Of a stretch of 13,109 nucleotides of DNA, positions 6,704 through 13,109 are shown in pieces. The stretch's first letter is position 1. Every line of letters starts with the position of its first letter. The notes below the pieces were generated by a model. It was not told where the DNA came from, searched no databases, and saw nothing but the letters and a program-made list of their open reading frames with translations. A program made the translations under genes and the position numbers. Source of the stretch: an uncultured Rhizobiaceae group bacterium (GTDB taxonomy: Bacteria > Pseudomonadota > Alphaproteobacteria > Rhizobiales > Rhizobiaceae); assembly GCA_938009335.1 (NCBI GenBank), contig CALLHT010000058.1, forward strand, positions 1-13,109, read 5' to 3'.

Positions 6704-6709
6704 TAGTAT
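6694..6709 (+). promoter_or_regulatory. NrdR box 1
   Basis: The 16-mer ACACTATATTTAGTAT matches the NrdR box consensus (ACACwATATATwGTGT) at 14 of 16 positions. It covers the -10 element. NrdR is the Zn-ribbon/ATP-cone repressor of ribonucleotide reductase genes, and this site sits upstream of exactly such a gene. Confidence 0.75.
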
Positions 6710-6936
6710 TTACAGCCAAGCTAAACACAAGATATAGATTCACTGCTTCGTGAGAAGCAAACAGGATTGGGGTCTTGCCCGGGTGTAGCGTTGCGGCGCT
6801 GATGTGAGTTTGGGGGCAGAACTACAAGAGTACAGTACGGGTAAGTTTGGGTTGGTGATATTTAGCTGGCCTGCAAAGGATTGTGTCCAGAAAAGACTAA
6901 AAACTGGACGTATGGAGCATTTGAAAGGGATCTAAG
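6710..6936 (+). other. Structured 5' leader of nrdJ
   Basis: If the promoter call is right, about 227 nt precede the nrdJ start. Visible hairpins are TGCTTC/GAAGCA closing a GTGA (GNRA) tetraloop (6744-6759), AGCG/CGCT (6787-6800) nested within TGCCC/GGGCA (6776-6818), and GTCCAG/CTGGAC with a 13-nt loop (6885-6909) just ahead of the ribosome binding site. A seven-codon frame (ATG 6912 to TAA 6935) ends 1 nt before the nrdJ ATG and contains its ribosome binding site. I looked for the B12 box and core of a cobalamin riboswitch and did not find them. Confidence 0.45.
6725..6740 (+). promoter_or_regulatory. NrdR box 2
   Basis: The 16-mer ACACAAGATATAGATT matches the same consensus at 13 of 16 positions. 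Its centre is 31 bp from box 1, three helical turns, which is the usual tandem NrdR arrangement. It lies just downstream of the predicted transcription start. Confidence 0.7.
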
Positions 6937-9900
6937 ATGCGCATTGAACGGCGGTATACAAAAGAAAATCAGTCCGCTTACGAGGGAATCGAATTTAGGC
7001 AGGCAACCAGTGAGATCCGCAATCCGGACGGATCTGTTGTGTTCAAGCTCGAAAACATTGACGTGCCTGCAAACTGGTCGCAGGTGGCAAGCGATATCAT
7101 TGCGCAGAAATACTTCCGAAAAGCTGGCGTTCCGAAAGTCCTTAAAAAAGTAGAAGAAAACTCTGTTCCATCTTGGTTGTGGCGCTCTGAAGCTGACACA
7201 GACGCGATGGCTGATCTCCCGAAGGAAGAGCAATACGGCTCTGAAATGGATGCACGTCAGGTATTTGATCGACTTGCGGGCACATGGACCTATTGGGGCT
7301 GGAAAGGCGGCTATTTTGACGCTGAAGAAGATGCTCAGGCTTTTTATGACGAGCTGCGCTACATGCTCTGCAATCAAATGGTGGCGCCGAACTCACCGCA
7401 GTGGTTCAACACCGGTCTTCATTGGGCTTACGGCATTGATGGCCCGGCGCAAGGACACCATTATGTCGATCCATTCTCCGGTAAGCTCGTAAAATCAAAG
7501 TCTTCTTATGAGCATCCGCAGCCGCATGCCTGCTTCATTCAGTCTGTAAGCGATGACCTCGTGAATGAAGGCGGCATCATGGATCTTTGGACCCGTGAAG
7601 CACGCCTCTTTAAATACGGTTCAGGCACAGGCTCAAACTTCTCCTACCTCAGAGGCGAGGGCGAATCCCTTTCTGGCGGTGGTAAATCCTCAGGCCTGAT
7701 GAGCTTCCTGAAAATCGGTGACCGCGCTGCTGGTGCGATCAAATCCGGTGGCACGACCCGCCGCGCGGCGAAAATGGTTGTGGTCGATATCGATCACCCG
7801 GACATCGAAGAATATATCGATTGGAAAGTACGCGAAGAGCAGAAAGTTGCGGCAATCGTAACCGGCTCGAAAGTTGTTTCCAAGCACATGAAAGCCATCA
7901 TGAAGGCTTGCGTGAATTGCGAAGGCGAAGACGACAGCTGCTTTGACCCTAAACTCAACACAGCACTTAAACGCGAAGTGAAAGCCGCGAAGAAAGCCTC
8001 CGTGCCGGAAAACTACATCCAGCGCGTGATCCAGCTTGCGCGCCAGGGCTACACCGACATGGAGTTCCCGGTTTACAACACAGATTGGGATTCAGATGCC
8101 TATCTCACGGTTGCAGGCCAGAACTCTAACAACTCAGTCTCTCTTAAAGACGGCTTCCTGCGCGCAGTTGAGGAAGATTCAGATTGGGACCTGATCGGTC
8201 GTATTTCCGGCAAGCCTGTTAAAACGCTGAAGGCGCGTGATCTATGGGAGAAAATCGGCACCGCTGCATGGCAGTCTGCCGATCCGGGGCTTCACTACAA
8301 CACCACGATGAACGACTGGCACACATGTCCGGCGGCAGGTCCAATCCGCGCGTCGAACCCGTGTTCAGAATATATGTTCCTCGACGACACAGCATGTAAC
8401 CTCGCGTCTTTGAACCTGCTTCAGTTCCGCGATAAAGCTGCAGCAACGGCTGAAAACCCGCTGGCGTTTGATGTGCACAGCTTTGAGCACGCTTCACGCC
8501 TATGGATGATCGTTCTCGAAATCTCAGTCATGATGGCGCAATTCCCATCCAAGCAGATTGCGAAACTCTCCTACGAGTACCGCACAACGGGTCTTGGCTT
8601 TGCGAACATTGGTGGCCTGTTGATGACGTCAGGCATTTCATATGACTCAGACGAAGGTCGTGCGATCTGTGGTGCTATCACCGCGATCATGACCGGCATC
8701 TGCTACGAAACATCGGCGCAAATGGCGGGCGAGCTGGGAACCTTCCCGGGCCACGCGCCAAACGCCGACAATATGCTGCGCGTCATGCGCAACCACAGAC
8801 AAGCTGCACACGGAAAAGCGGACGGCTATGAAGGCCTTTCCGTTAATCCGGTGCCGCTTGACCATGCATCTTGCTCGCAAGGCAATCTGGTCGAGCATGC
8901 CATGGCTGCATGGGACCGTGCGGTTGAGCTTGGTGAAAAGAACGGTTACCGCAATGCGCAATCAACCGTGATCGCGCCAACTGGCACCATTGGTCTTGTG
9001 ATGGACTGTGACACCACGGGCATTGAGCCGGACTTCGCGCTGGTGAAGTTCAAGAAACTTGCCGGCGGTGGTTACTTCAAGATCATCAACCGCGCTGTGC
9101 CGGAAGCCCTTCGCACATTGGGCTACACGGAAGCGCAGATCGGTGAGATCGAGGCTTATGCAGTGGGCCACGGAAACCTCAATCAGGCGCCAGCCATCAA
9201 CCCGACAACGCTGAAAGCCAAAGGCTTCACCGATGACGCTATCAAGGCTGTTAACGATGGTCTGGGCTCAGCCTTTGACATCAAGTTCGCATTCAACAAG
9301 TTCTCCCTTGGCGAAGCGTTTTGCACGGATGTGCTTGGCCTTGATGCAGAGCAGTTGAACGATTTCAACTTTGATCTTCTGGCCGCAATCGGCTTCTCTA
9401 AGAAAGACATTGAAGCAGCAAACATCCATTGCTGCGGCGCGATGACCCTTGAAGGCGCTCCGGGCCTGAAGGACGAGCATCTGTCTGTGTTTGATTGTGC
9501 GAACCCGTGCGGCAAGATCGGCAAGCGCGCGCTTTCAGTCGAATCCCACATCCGCATGATGGCAGCCTCCCAGCCGTTCATCTCTGGTGCGATCTCCAAA
9601 ACGATCAACATGCCGAACGATGCAACGGTCGATGACTGTAAAGACGCATACATGCTCTCATGGAAACTGGCACTGAAAGCCAACGCGCTTTACCGCGATG
9701 GTTCCAAGCTTTCCCAGCCGTTGAATGCGGCGCTCATCGAAGATGATGAAGACGAGGATGCATTGGAAGAGGTGCTTGAAGCACCAAAGGCAGCAGCAGC
9801 CGTTACGGTTTCCGAGAAGATCGTGGAGCGTGTCATCGAGCGCGTATCCCGCGAGCAGGAGAAACTGCCAACGCGACGCAAGGGTTACACCCAAAAGGCA

Positions 9901-10674
9901 AAGGTTGGTGGTCACACCATCTTCCTGCGCACCGGCGAATATAACGATGGTCGTCTGGGTGAAATCTTCATCGACATGCACAAAGAGGGCGCTGCCTTCC
10001 GCGCGATGATGAACAACTTCGCGATCTCCATCTCGCTTGGCCTTCAATACGGTGTGCCGTTGGAAGAATATGTCGACGCTTTCACCTTCACCAAATTTGA
10101 GCCTGCGGGCGGGGTTCAGGGCAATGACGCGATCAAGAACGCAACCTCGATCCTGGATTACATCTTCCGCGAGCTTGGCATCTCTTACCTTGATCGTCAT
10201 GAACTGGCACACGTTGACCAGTCAGACTTCTCTGCCACTGCCATGGGCAAGGGTGTGCAAGAGGGCAACACGCAGATTGTTTCCAAGGGTCTGACTCGTG
10301 GTCATAATCTGTCAGTGGTTAAACCTGCGACGGGCGAGCCATCCGGTTCCGCGGCGCCGACACCCTCCGGTGGCGCGACCACGGTAACGGCGGTTGCCTC
10401 CGGCGCGTTGGCCACATCGTCTGCGGCGCTGGCTGCAAACCTCAACGAAGAGTCGGTTGCCTTCGCCCGGGACTATGAAGCGGACACCGCGACCAAAGTT
10501 ACCCCTCAGACAGAAGAAGCAAAGCCCGTGATTGACGCGGCTCAAGAACGCATCAAATCCATGATGCAAGGGTACACCGGCAACTCGTGTGATGATTGCG
10601 GCAACTTTACCATGGTCCGCAACGGCACGTGCGAGAAATGCGATACTTGTGGGGCAACATCTGGCTGCTCATAA
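6937..10674 (+). CDS. nrdJ: Adenosylcobalamin-dependent (class II) ribonucleoside-diphosphate reductase
   Basis: This 1245-residue cytosolic enzyme reduces ribonucleotides to deoxyribonucleotides using a B12-generated thiyl radical, without oxygen dependence or a small subunit. Catalytic residues are clear: NPCSE at 474-478, where C476 is the thiyl-radical cysteine between N474 and E478. The active-site disulfide pair is C199 (in HACFIQS) and C487 (in TACNLASLNL); the 11-residue step from C476 to C487 equals that in Thermotoga NrdJ. The loops GSGTGSNFS (about 226-234) and APTGTIGLVMD, GIEPDFA support the alpha/beta barrel. Residues about 715-860 form an insert with repeated LGY/KGF/IGF helix motifs. 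The tail SCDDCGNF...CEKCDTCGATSGC is the redox/zinc-binding arm. The start ATG has AAAGGGA 6 nt upstream (6924-6930). Expression is probably NrdR-repressed. Length matches the long form common in Hyphomicrobiales, where it can be the only reductase. Confidence 0.97.
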   Translation: MRIERRYTKENQSAYEGIEFRQATSEIRNPDGSVVFKLENIDVPANWSQVASDIIAQKYFRKAGVPKVLKKVEENSVPSWLWRSEADTDAMADLPKEEQYGSEMDARQVFDRLAGTWTYWGWKGGYFDAEEDAQAFYDELRYMLCNQMVAPNSPQWFNTGLHWAYGIDGPAQGHHYVDPFSGKLVKSKSSYEHPQPHACFIQSVSDDLVNEGGIMDLWTREARLFKYGSGTGSNFSYLRGEGESLSGGGKSSGLMSFLKIGDRAAGAIKSGGTTRRAAKMVVVDIDHPDIEEYIDWKVREEQKVAAIVTGSKVVSKHMKAIMKACVNCEGEDDSCFDPKLNTALKREVKAAKKASVPENYIQRVIQLARQGYTDMEFPVYNTDWDSDAYLTVAGQNSNNSVSLKDGFLRAVEEDSDWDLIGRISGKPVKTLKARDLWEKIGTAAWQSADPGLHYNTTMNDWHTCPAAGPIRASNPCSEYMFLDDTACNLASLNLLQFRDKAAATAENPLAFDVHSFEHASRLWMIVLEISVMMAQFPSKQIAKLSYEYRTTGLGFANIGGLLMTSGISYDSDEGRAICGAITAIMTGICYETSAQMAGELGTFPGHAPNADNMLRVMRNHRQAAHGKADGYEGLSVNPVPLDHASCSQGNLVEHAMAAWDRAVELGEKNGYRNAQSTVIAPTGTIGLVMDCDTTGIEPDFALVKFKKLAGGGYFKIINRAVPEALRTLGYTEAQIGEIEAYAVGHGNLNQAPAINPTTLKAKGFTDDAIKAVNDGLGSAFDIKFAFNKFSLGEAFCTDVLGLDAEQLNDFNFDLLAAIGFSKKDIEAANIHCCGAMTLEGAPGLKDEHLSVFDCANPCGKIGKRALSVESHIRMMAASQPFISGAISKTINMPNDATVDDCKDAYMLSWKLALKANALYRDGSKLSQPLNAALIEDDEDEDALEEVLEAPKAAAAVTVSEKIVERVIERVSREQEKLPTRRKGYTQKAKVGGHTIFLRTGEYNDGRLGEIFIDMHKEGAAFRAMMNNFAISISLGLQYGVPLEEYVDAFTFTKFEPAGGVQGNDAIKNATSILDYIFRELGISYLDRHELAHVDQSDFSATAMGKGVQEGNTQIVSKGLTRGHNLSVVKPATGEPSGSAAPTPSGGATTVTAVASGALATSSAALAANLNEESVAFARDYEADTATKVTPQTEEAKPVIDAAQERIKSMMQGYTGNSCDDCGNFTMVRNGTCEKCDTCGATSGCS

Positions 10675-10723
10675 GGGCGGGTGTTCATAGGACTGGCACC
10701 CCAGTTCTGAAATGAAATTTTGA

Positions 10724-10755
10724 CCCCGCGGTGTGAGAATGCCGCGGGGTTTTTT
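10724..10755 (+). terminator. Rho-independent terminator of nrdJ
   Basis: CCCCGCGG (10724-10731) and CCGCGGGG (10742-10749) form a perfect 8-bp GC-rich stem with a 10-nt loop, followed by T6 (10750-10755). It lies about 50 nt after the nrdJ stop. The T-run overlaps the stop codon of the convergent cyclase-like gene. Confidence 0.92.
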
Positions 10756-11926
10756 AATCTTTAAACAGTTCTTCGATCAATTTGATCAACGATTCGAAAT
10801 CGTCTTCGCTCGTTTCTTTAGAACTCTTATCTTTCATGATCGCTGTTTTCTCAAGATTGTAGCGGTTAGTCTCACTAGCAATTTTATTTTTGAGGTAATC
10901 TAGGCTATCAAAATAATGCTTTGGAATTCGGCTTTCAGGGCTTCCATCTTCGTGAACAATAAAAGGCGGTGCGAACAATGATGCATTTTCAACAAAGAAA
11001 GCATCGCAATAACTCGAAATATCTTTTGTAGATATTCCATCTTGAGCGAGCCCTTGAACTTTATCCTCCTGAACAGAAAGAGGGTCGTTCGCTTTCAAGT
11101 CTATCCAAAAATGTGGGTAAGGTTTGCCCCCAAAAACACCTTTGAGTTCCCTTAGTCCTCCAAATCTAATTGCTGGTAACTCAATTAGTGTTGCTTTTTT
11201 CTTGTCTTTGGGGGTGTTGGTGTCTGCAATCAACGAAGCAAGTTCAATGGAAATAGGCATGCGTCTAGGAGTCGCCAGGCCGCATAATCGAAAGCCGGTA
11301 TCTACAGATGGTCCCAGATAATCTCTTAACAAACCATCACGTGCACGAACTTGAGCAGATTTTTTGTACCAAGTAGAAAGCAAATGATAGTTATTAAGCT
11401 TTCTGTCTTCGCTGAACTTAGAGTGTTTTAAATCCGGATGTGTATCTAGAATTAGCTCAGTATTTAGAAGTGGAAAACCAGCACCCCAAACGGTCGCTTT
11501 GATGTCCAGTTCTGATGGTATTTGCTTTCGATATTTTTGAACCGCATTAATCCAGCAACGAATCACAGCACTAATTTCTGCGCGATTCTTAACATGTTTC
11601 ACATAGATGATTTCATCACCATTGGTTTTCCAAAGTACTGGGTCATAGCCAATACACTCGTCATAAGAACCAGAAGCCAACTTTCGAAAACCAGACCACT
11701 CTTGAGAAAACAATTCACTAAAACCACCAAAAAAATTTGATAATTCTTCTAACCAATCATCGTGTGGAGGTTCTTTGCCAGTGAAAAGGGACCCTTGATT
11801 TCTACGAGAGGGTGTTTTTTGCTTAAGTTTTGATGAGCCTACAATGTCGGCACTCAAAAAAATTCTAAACCTAGGTTTTAGATGTCTAGGTAGTTTCGAA
11901 AACTTATCTGGGTAACCAGAGCCCAC
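10754..11926 (-). CDS. Divergent class III nucleotidyl cyclase-like protein
   Basis: This is a 390-residue soluble protein. I align it by eye to class III adenylate/guanylate cyclases. FRIFLSADIVGSSKL supplies the first metal Asp (D27). WKTNGDEIIYV matches the KTIGDE strand, giving the second metal Asp (D104) and an adenine-selecting Lys (K100). ATVWGAGFP resembles the GIHTG strand. DYLGPSVDTGFRL...MPIS matches D-x-W-G-x-x-V-N-x-x-x-R, giving adenine-selecting D202 and catalytic R213, but with D209 where Asn is usual. About 35 extra residues lie between D27 and D104, and the last 110 residues are charged, helical and unrecognised. There are no membrane segments or known sensor domain. It would make a cyclic nucleotide, cAMP if the Lys/Asp pair is a guide, though the Asn-to-Asp change may alter activity. 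The start is GTG, 2 nt after the stop of the metallopeptidase gene, so the two are co-translated. The gene is visibly more A+T-rich than nrdJ. Confidence 0.6.
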   Translation of the reverse strand: MGSGYPDKFSKLPRHLKPRFRIFLSADIVGSSKLKQKTPSRRNQGSLFTGKEPPHDDWLEELSNFFGGFSELFSQEWSGFRKLASGSYDECIGYDPVLWKTNGDEIIYVKHVKNRAEISAVIRCWINAVQKYRKQIPSELDIKATVWGAGFPLLNTELILDTHPDLKHSKFSEDRKLNNYHLLSTWYKKSAQVRARDGLLRDYLGPSVDTGFRLCGLATPRRMPISIELASLIADTNTPKDKKKATLIELPAIRFGGLRELKGVFGGKPYPHFWIDLKANDPLSVQEDKVQGLAQDGISTKDISSYCDAFFVENASLFAPPFIVHEDGSPESRIPKHYFDSLDYLKNKIASETNRYNLEKTAIMKDKSSKETSEDDFESLIKLIEELFKD

Positions 11927-11928
11927 AC

Positions 11929-12453
11929 TTAATCCAGTTGTAATCTTTTTGCCCTTATTTCTGCAGCACGTGGTGAAACCGAAAAATGATCCGCTACAGC
12001 GAATATATTTCCTTTATGGGACGAGTAACTTTTTTTAAACTCATGTTCAGGCATTAGGAACGCCGAAGCGAACCAATTTGCTTCCCACTCTACTCGATCT
12101 GAACCGTATCGATTGGCTTCAAAAACTTGCCCACTTTTCAGGTTGTCGCGTACAGGAAGGAAATGCAAAAAGTAGTGCCCGAGTTCATGTGCAATAGTGA
12201 AATTGTCCCTGACACTTGAAGTATGCTGTGGAATATTCACTTTCATGCGCCCCTTATCATCTACGATTAATGCGCCACCTGCAGAATTTACATCCCAAAA
12301 GTCAACATAGCCAACCTCACCACCAAGGTTGGATACGACATCGTCCAATGAAGACCCGGGTGAGTAGTGCAATAGAGTTGCAATTTGCTCCGCAAACCTC
12401 TCTACACTCTCTTTGGAGTGCCCAGTTGCTTGCGGCTTCAACTTGTTAATCAT
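11929..12453 (-). CDS. ImmA/IrrE-family zinc metallopeptidase
   Basis: This 174-residue cytosolic protein has the ImmA/IrrE (COG2856) zincin core. TIAHELGHYFLHF carries the HExxH motif (H89, E90, H93), and EWEANWFASAFLMP carries the third zinc ligand (E124) and the family's characteristic helix. The N-terminal 60 residues form the usual small alpha/beta cap. There is no helix-turn-helix or cyclic-nucleotide-binding domain, so it is a stand-alone protease rather than a fused antitoxin. Relatives cleave repressors (ImmA on ICEBs1 ImmR, IrrE on DdrO) or serve in toxin-antitoxin and phage-defence pairs. The start is ATG 12453; an upstream in-frame TTG adds two residues. No strong ribosome binding site is seen. 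It is the first gene of a two-gene operon with the cyclase-like gene, and the natural hypothesis is that one controls the other. Confidence 0.88.
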   Translation of the reverse strand: MINKLKPQATGHSKESVERFAEQIATLLHYSPGSSLDDVVSNLGGEVGYVDFWDVNSAGGALIVDDKGRMKVNIPQHTSSVRDNFTIAHELGHYFLHFLPVRDNLKSGQVFEANRYGSDRVEWEANWFASAFLMPEHEFKKSYSSHKGNIFAVADHFSVSPRAAEIRAKRLQLD

Positions 12454-12504
12454 AATCAACTTTAACTGATTCTGGTTAATGAATGCACGAAATAATACTA
12501 TCTA

Positions 12505-12534
12505 ATAAAAATGCAAGAATTCTTAATGTGTCAA
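12505..12534 (-). promoter_or_regulatory. Promoter of the metallopeptidase-cyclase operon
   Basis: On the minus strand a perfect TTGACA (12534-12529) is followed after 18 bp by TTTTAT (12510-12505), a 4 of 6 match. Predicted start is near 12498, giving a leader of about 45 nt. The -35 hexamer is inside the palindrome at 12527-12542. Confidence 0.5.
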
Positions 12535-12542
12535 TTGTCACA
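12527..12542. promoter_or_regulatory. CRP-like palindromic operator
   Basis: This 16-bp near-perfect palindrome reads TGTGACAATTGACACA on the minus strand. It fits the CRP consensus TGTGA-N6-TCACA at 9 of 10 specified positions and has a self-complementary CAATTG centre. It overlaps the -35 element of the operon, so a CRP/FNR-type protein bound here would most simply repress, while activation would need different geometry. Binding by a cAMP receptor is inferred from sequence only. Confidence 0.45.
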
Positions 12543-12660
12543 TAGAACAAATTCATGATGATCTGTTGACTATAGTGAATTAACTGAATTTCAATGGCAA
12601 AATTAGCAATATTGTTACAAAAAGCCTGCACCTATTGATAGGAAAGCGTTCGTGCGTGGA
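12543..12660. other. A+T-rich intergenic stretch
   Basis: Nothing convincing is seen here. It is the A+T-rich flank upstream of the metallopeptidase promoter and ends at the REP-like element. Confidence 0.5.
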
Positions 12661-12687
12661 TCCTCGGATCAAGTCCGAGGATGACGA
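12657..12687. repeat. REP-like palindromic element
   Basis: TCCTCGGA (12661-12668) and TCCGAGGA (12674-12681) are perfect 8-bp arms around TCAAG, set in the context GTGGATCC...GATGACGACC. Elements with this exact flavour (GGATCCTCGG..AAG..CCGAGGATGACG) are dispersed in intergenic DNA of many alphaproteobacteria. As RNA it forms a stable hairpin but lacks a following T-run, so it is not a classical terminator. Confidence 0.6.
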
Positions 12688-13109
12688 CCAAGAGGGAAGT
12701 GCAAAAAAACTTATCCCCGCTCCAAATTTCTCCTGCACACTTTTGCGCATGGATTGGAAACTGGCCATTGAGAAGAATACGCATAACCTTTCACAGATTG
12801 TGAGCGGGTTGTGGAAGTTGGTGGGACTTAGTTGTTTTTCCGCCAAGCCATCCGGCTTGCCGTCCGCTCACGCGCTGGCGCCTCGGCTAAACGCCTCGTC
12901 TGCACCTCTCGACGGCGCTTCGCTTGTCTGTCGGTCGACGGCTGCCACGGAGGGAAGGCATCCGCCAGACAGCCTCCCCCCTGTGGGGGTCCGAAGGACG
13001 GGGAGCGACGCGTGGCGCGAGCCTATGAAGCAAGGCGATGTCGCAGCTGAACCGGTGGGGGTTACGCATTCTCCGCTTGGTTCATCACCCCCACCCATTC
13101 CCACTTCGC
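12688..13109. other. Gene-free terminal region with GC-rich, repeat-bearing tract
   Basis: No credible gene is seen. Bases 12688-12840 are unremarkable non-coding DNA. From about 12840 the composition turns sharply GC-rich, all frames give Arg/Pro/Ser-rich low-information peptides, and several repeats appear. These are a direct repeat TCGACGGC (12909-12916 and 12935-12942), a GTCC-GAA-GGAC hairpin (12989-12999) within CTCCCC/GGGGAG arms, and GGTGGGGGT/ACCCCCACC inverted arms (13054-13095). It resembles a dispersed intergenic repeat rather than a gene. Confidence 0.5.
13054..13095. repeat. 9-bp inverted repeat in the GC-rich tract
   Basis: GGTGGGGGT (13054-13062) and ACCCCCACC (13087-13095) are perfect inverted arms around 24 bp. 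They may mark one edge of the GC-rich repeat unit. Confidence 0.45.

Noticed and set aside
6710..6936. Cobalamin riboswitch ahead of nrdJ
   Set aside because: Expected from the B12 link, but neither the B12 box nor the conserved core could be found by eye.
10754..11926. Assignment of the cyclase-like protein as a Pycsar pyrimidine cyclase
   Set aside because: The Lys (K100) and Asp (D202) positions match adenine-selecting residues, and no known Pycsar effector is adjacent.
12805..12832. GTGGA/GTGGG repeats at 10-bp spacing resembling an MraZ operator
   Set aside because: Only two imperfect copies, and no mraZ or cell-wall gene follows within the window.
12580..12846. 88-codon minus-strand frame near the right end
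   Set aside because: It reads straight through the REP-like palindrome and has no recognisable domain or ribosome binding site.
12868..13104. Overlapping 60-78 codon frames in the GC-rich tract
   Set aside because: Open frames on both strands are expected at high GC; peptides are Arg/Pro/Ser-rich with repeats and no family features.

Overview
The window looks like chromosomal DNA of an alphaproteobacterium, most likely a marine-type member of the Hyphomicrobiales. The evidence is the long (1245 aa) B12-dependent ribonucleotide reductase with a typical rhizobial N-terminus, a TadG-like pilus protein, a LiuR-type MerR regulator, GANTC (CcrM-type) sites upstream of the reductase, and a short GGATCCTCGG...CCGAGGATGACG palindromic element of a kind common in alphaproteobacterial intergenic DNA. 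No tRNA, rRNA, CRISPR array, transposase or integrase was recognised.

Left part (1-3091). The window opens inside the 5' end of an L-serine dehydratase gene (sdaA, minus strand, only about 30 codons present). Behind it is a self-contained unit for a 42-residue single-span membrane protein, with its own promoter and terminator. Divergent from it are two plus-strand membrane-protein genes in tandem: an EamA/DMT-type permease and a DUF1624 (HGSNAT-like) acyltransferase. They converge on a minus-strand pair, a LiuR-type MerR regulator and a GNAT acetyltransferase, joined by a 4-nt GTGA stop/start overlap.

Centre (3222-10755). On the minus strand are the Mg2+ channel/transporter gene mgtE and a TadG-like von Willebrand A protein. 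They are separated by a strong terminator whose T-tract abuts a possible mgtE -10 element. About 0.85 kb without a convincing gene precedes nrdJ (plus strand). This region holds a good sigma70-like promoter, two NrdR-like boxes exactly 31 bp apart, and a leader of about 227 nt that can form hairpins but shows no recognisable cobalamin riboswitch. NrdJ retains its catalytic and redox cysteines and ends in a Cys-rich tail. A perfect 8-bp hairpin with a T6 run terminates it.

Right part (10754-13109). A visibly A+T-richer two-gene minus-strand operon follows: an ImmA/IrrE-family zinc metallopeptidase and, 2 nt downstream, a 390-residue protein that I read as a divergent class III nucleotidyl cyclase. 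The cyclase-like protein keeps both metal-binding Asp residues, the Lys/Asp pair that selects adenine in adenylate cyclases, and the catalytic Arg, but has Asp in place of the catalytic Asn. The operon promoter has a perfect -35 TTGACA embedded in a palindrome matching the CRP half-sites TGTGA-N6-TCACA at 9 of 10 positions. A cyclase-protease pair with a possible cNMP-receptor operator is the most promising candidate for an undescribed signalling or defence module here. The window ends with a REP-like hairpin and about 270 bp of GC-rich, repeat-bearing DNA with no credible gene.
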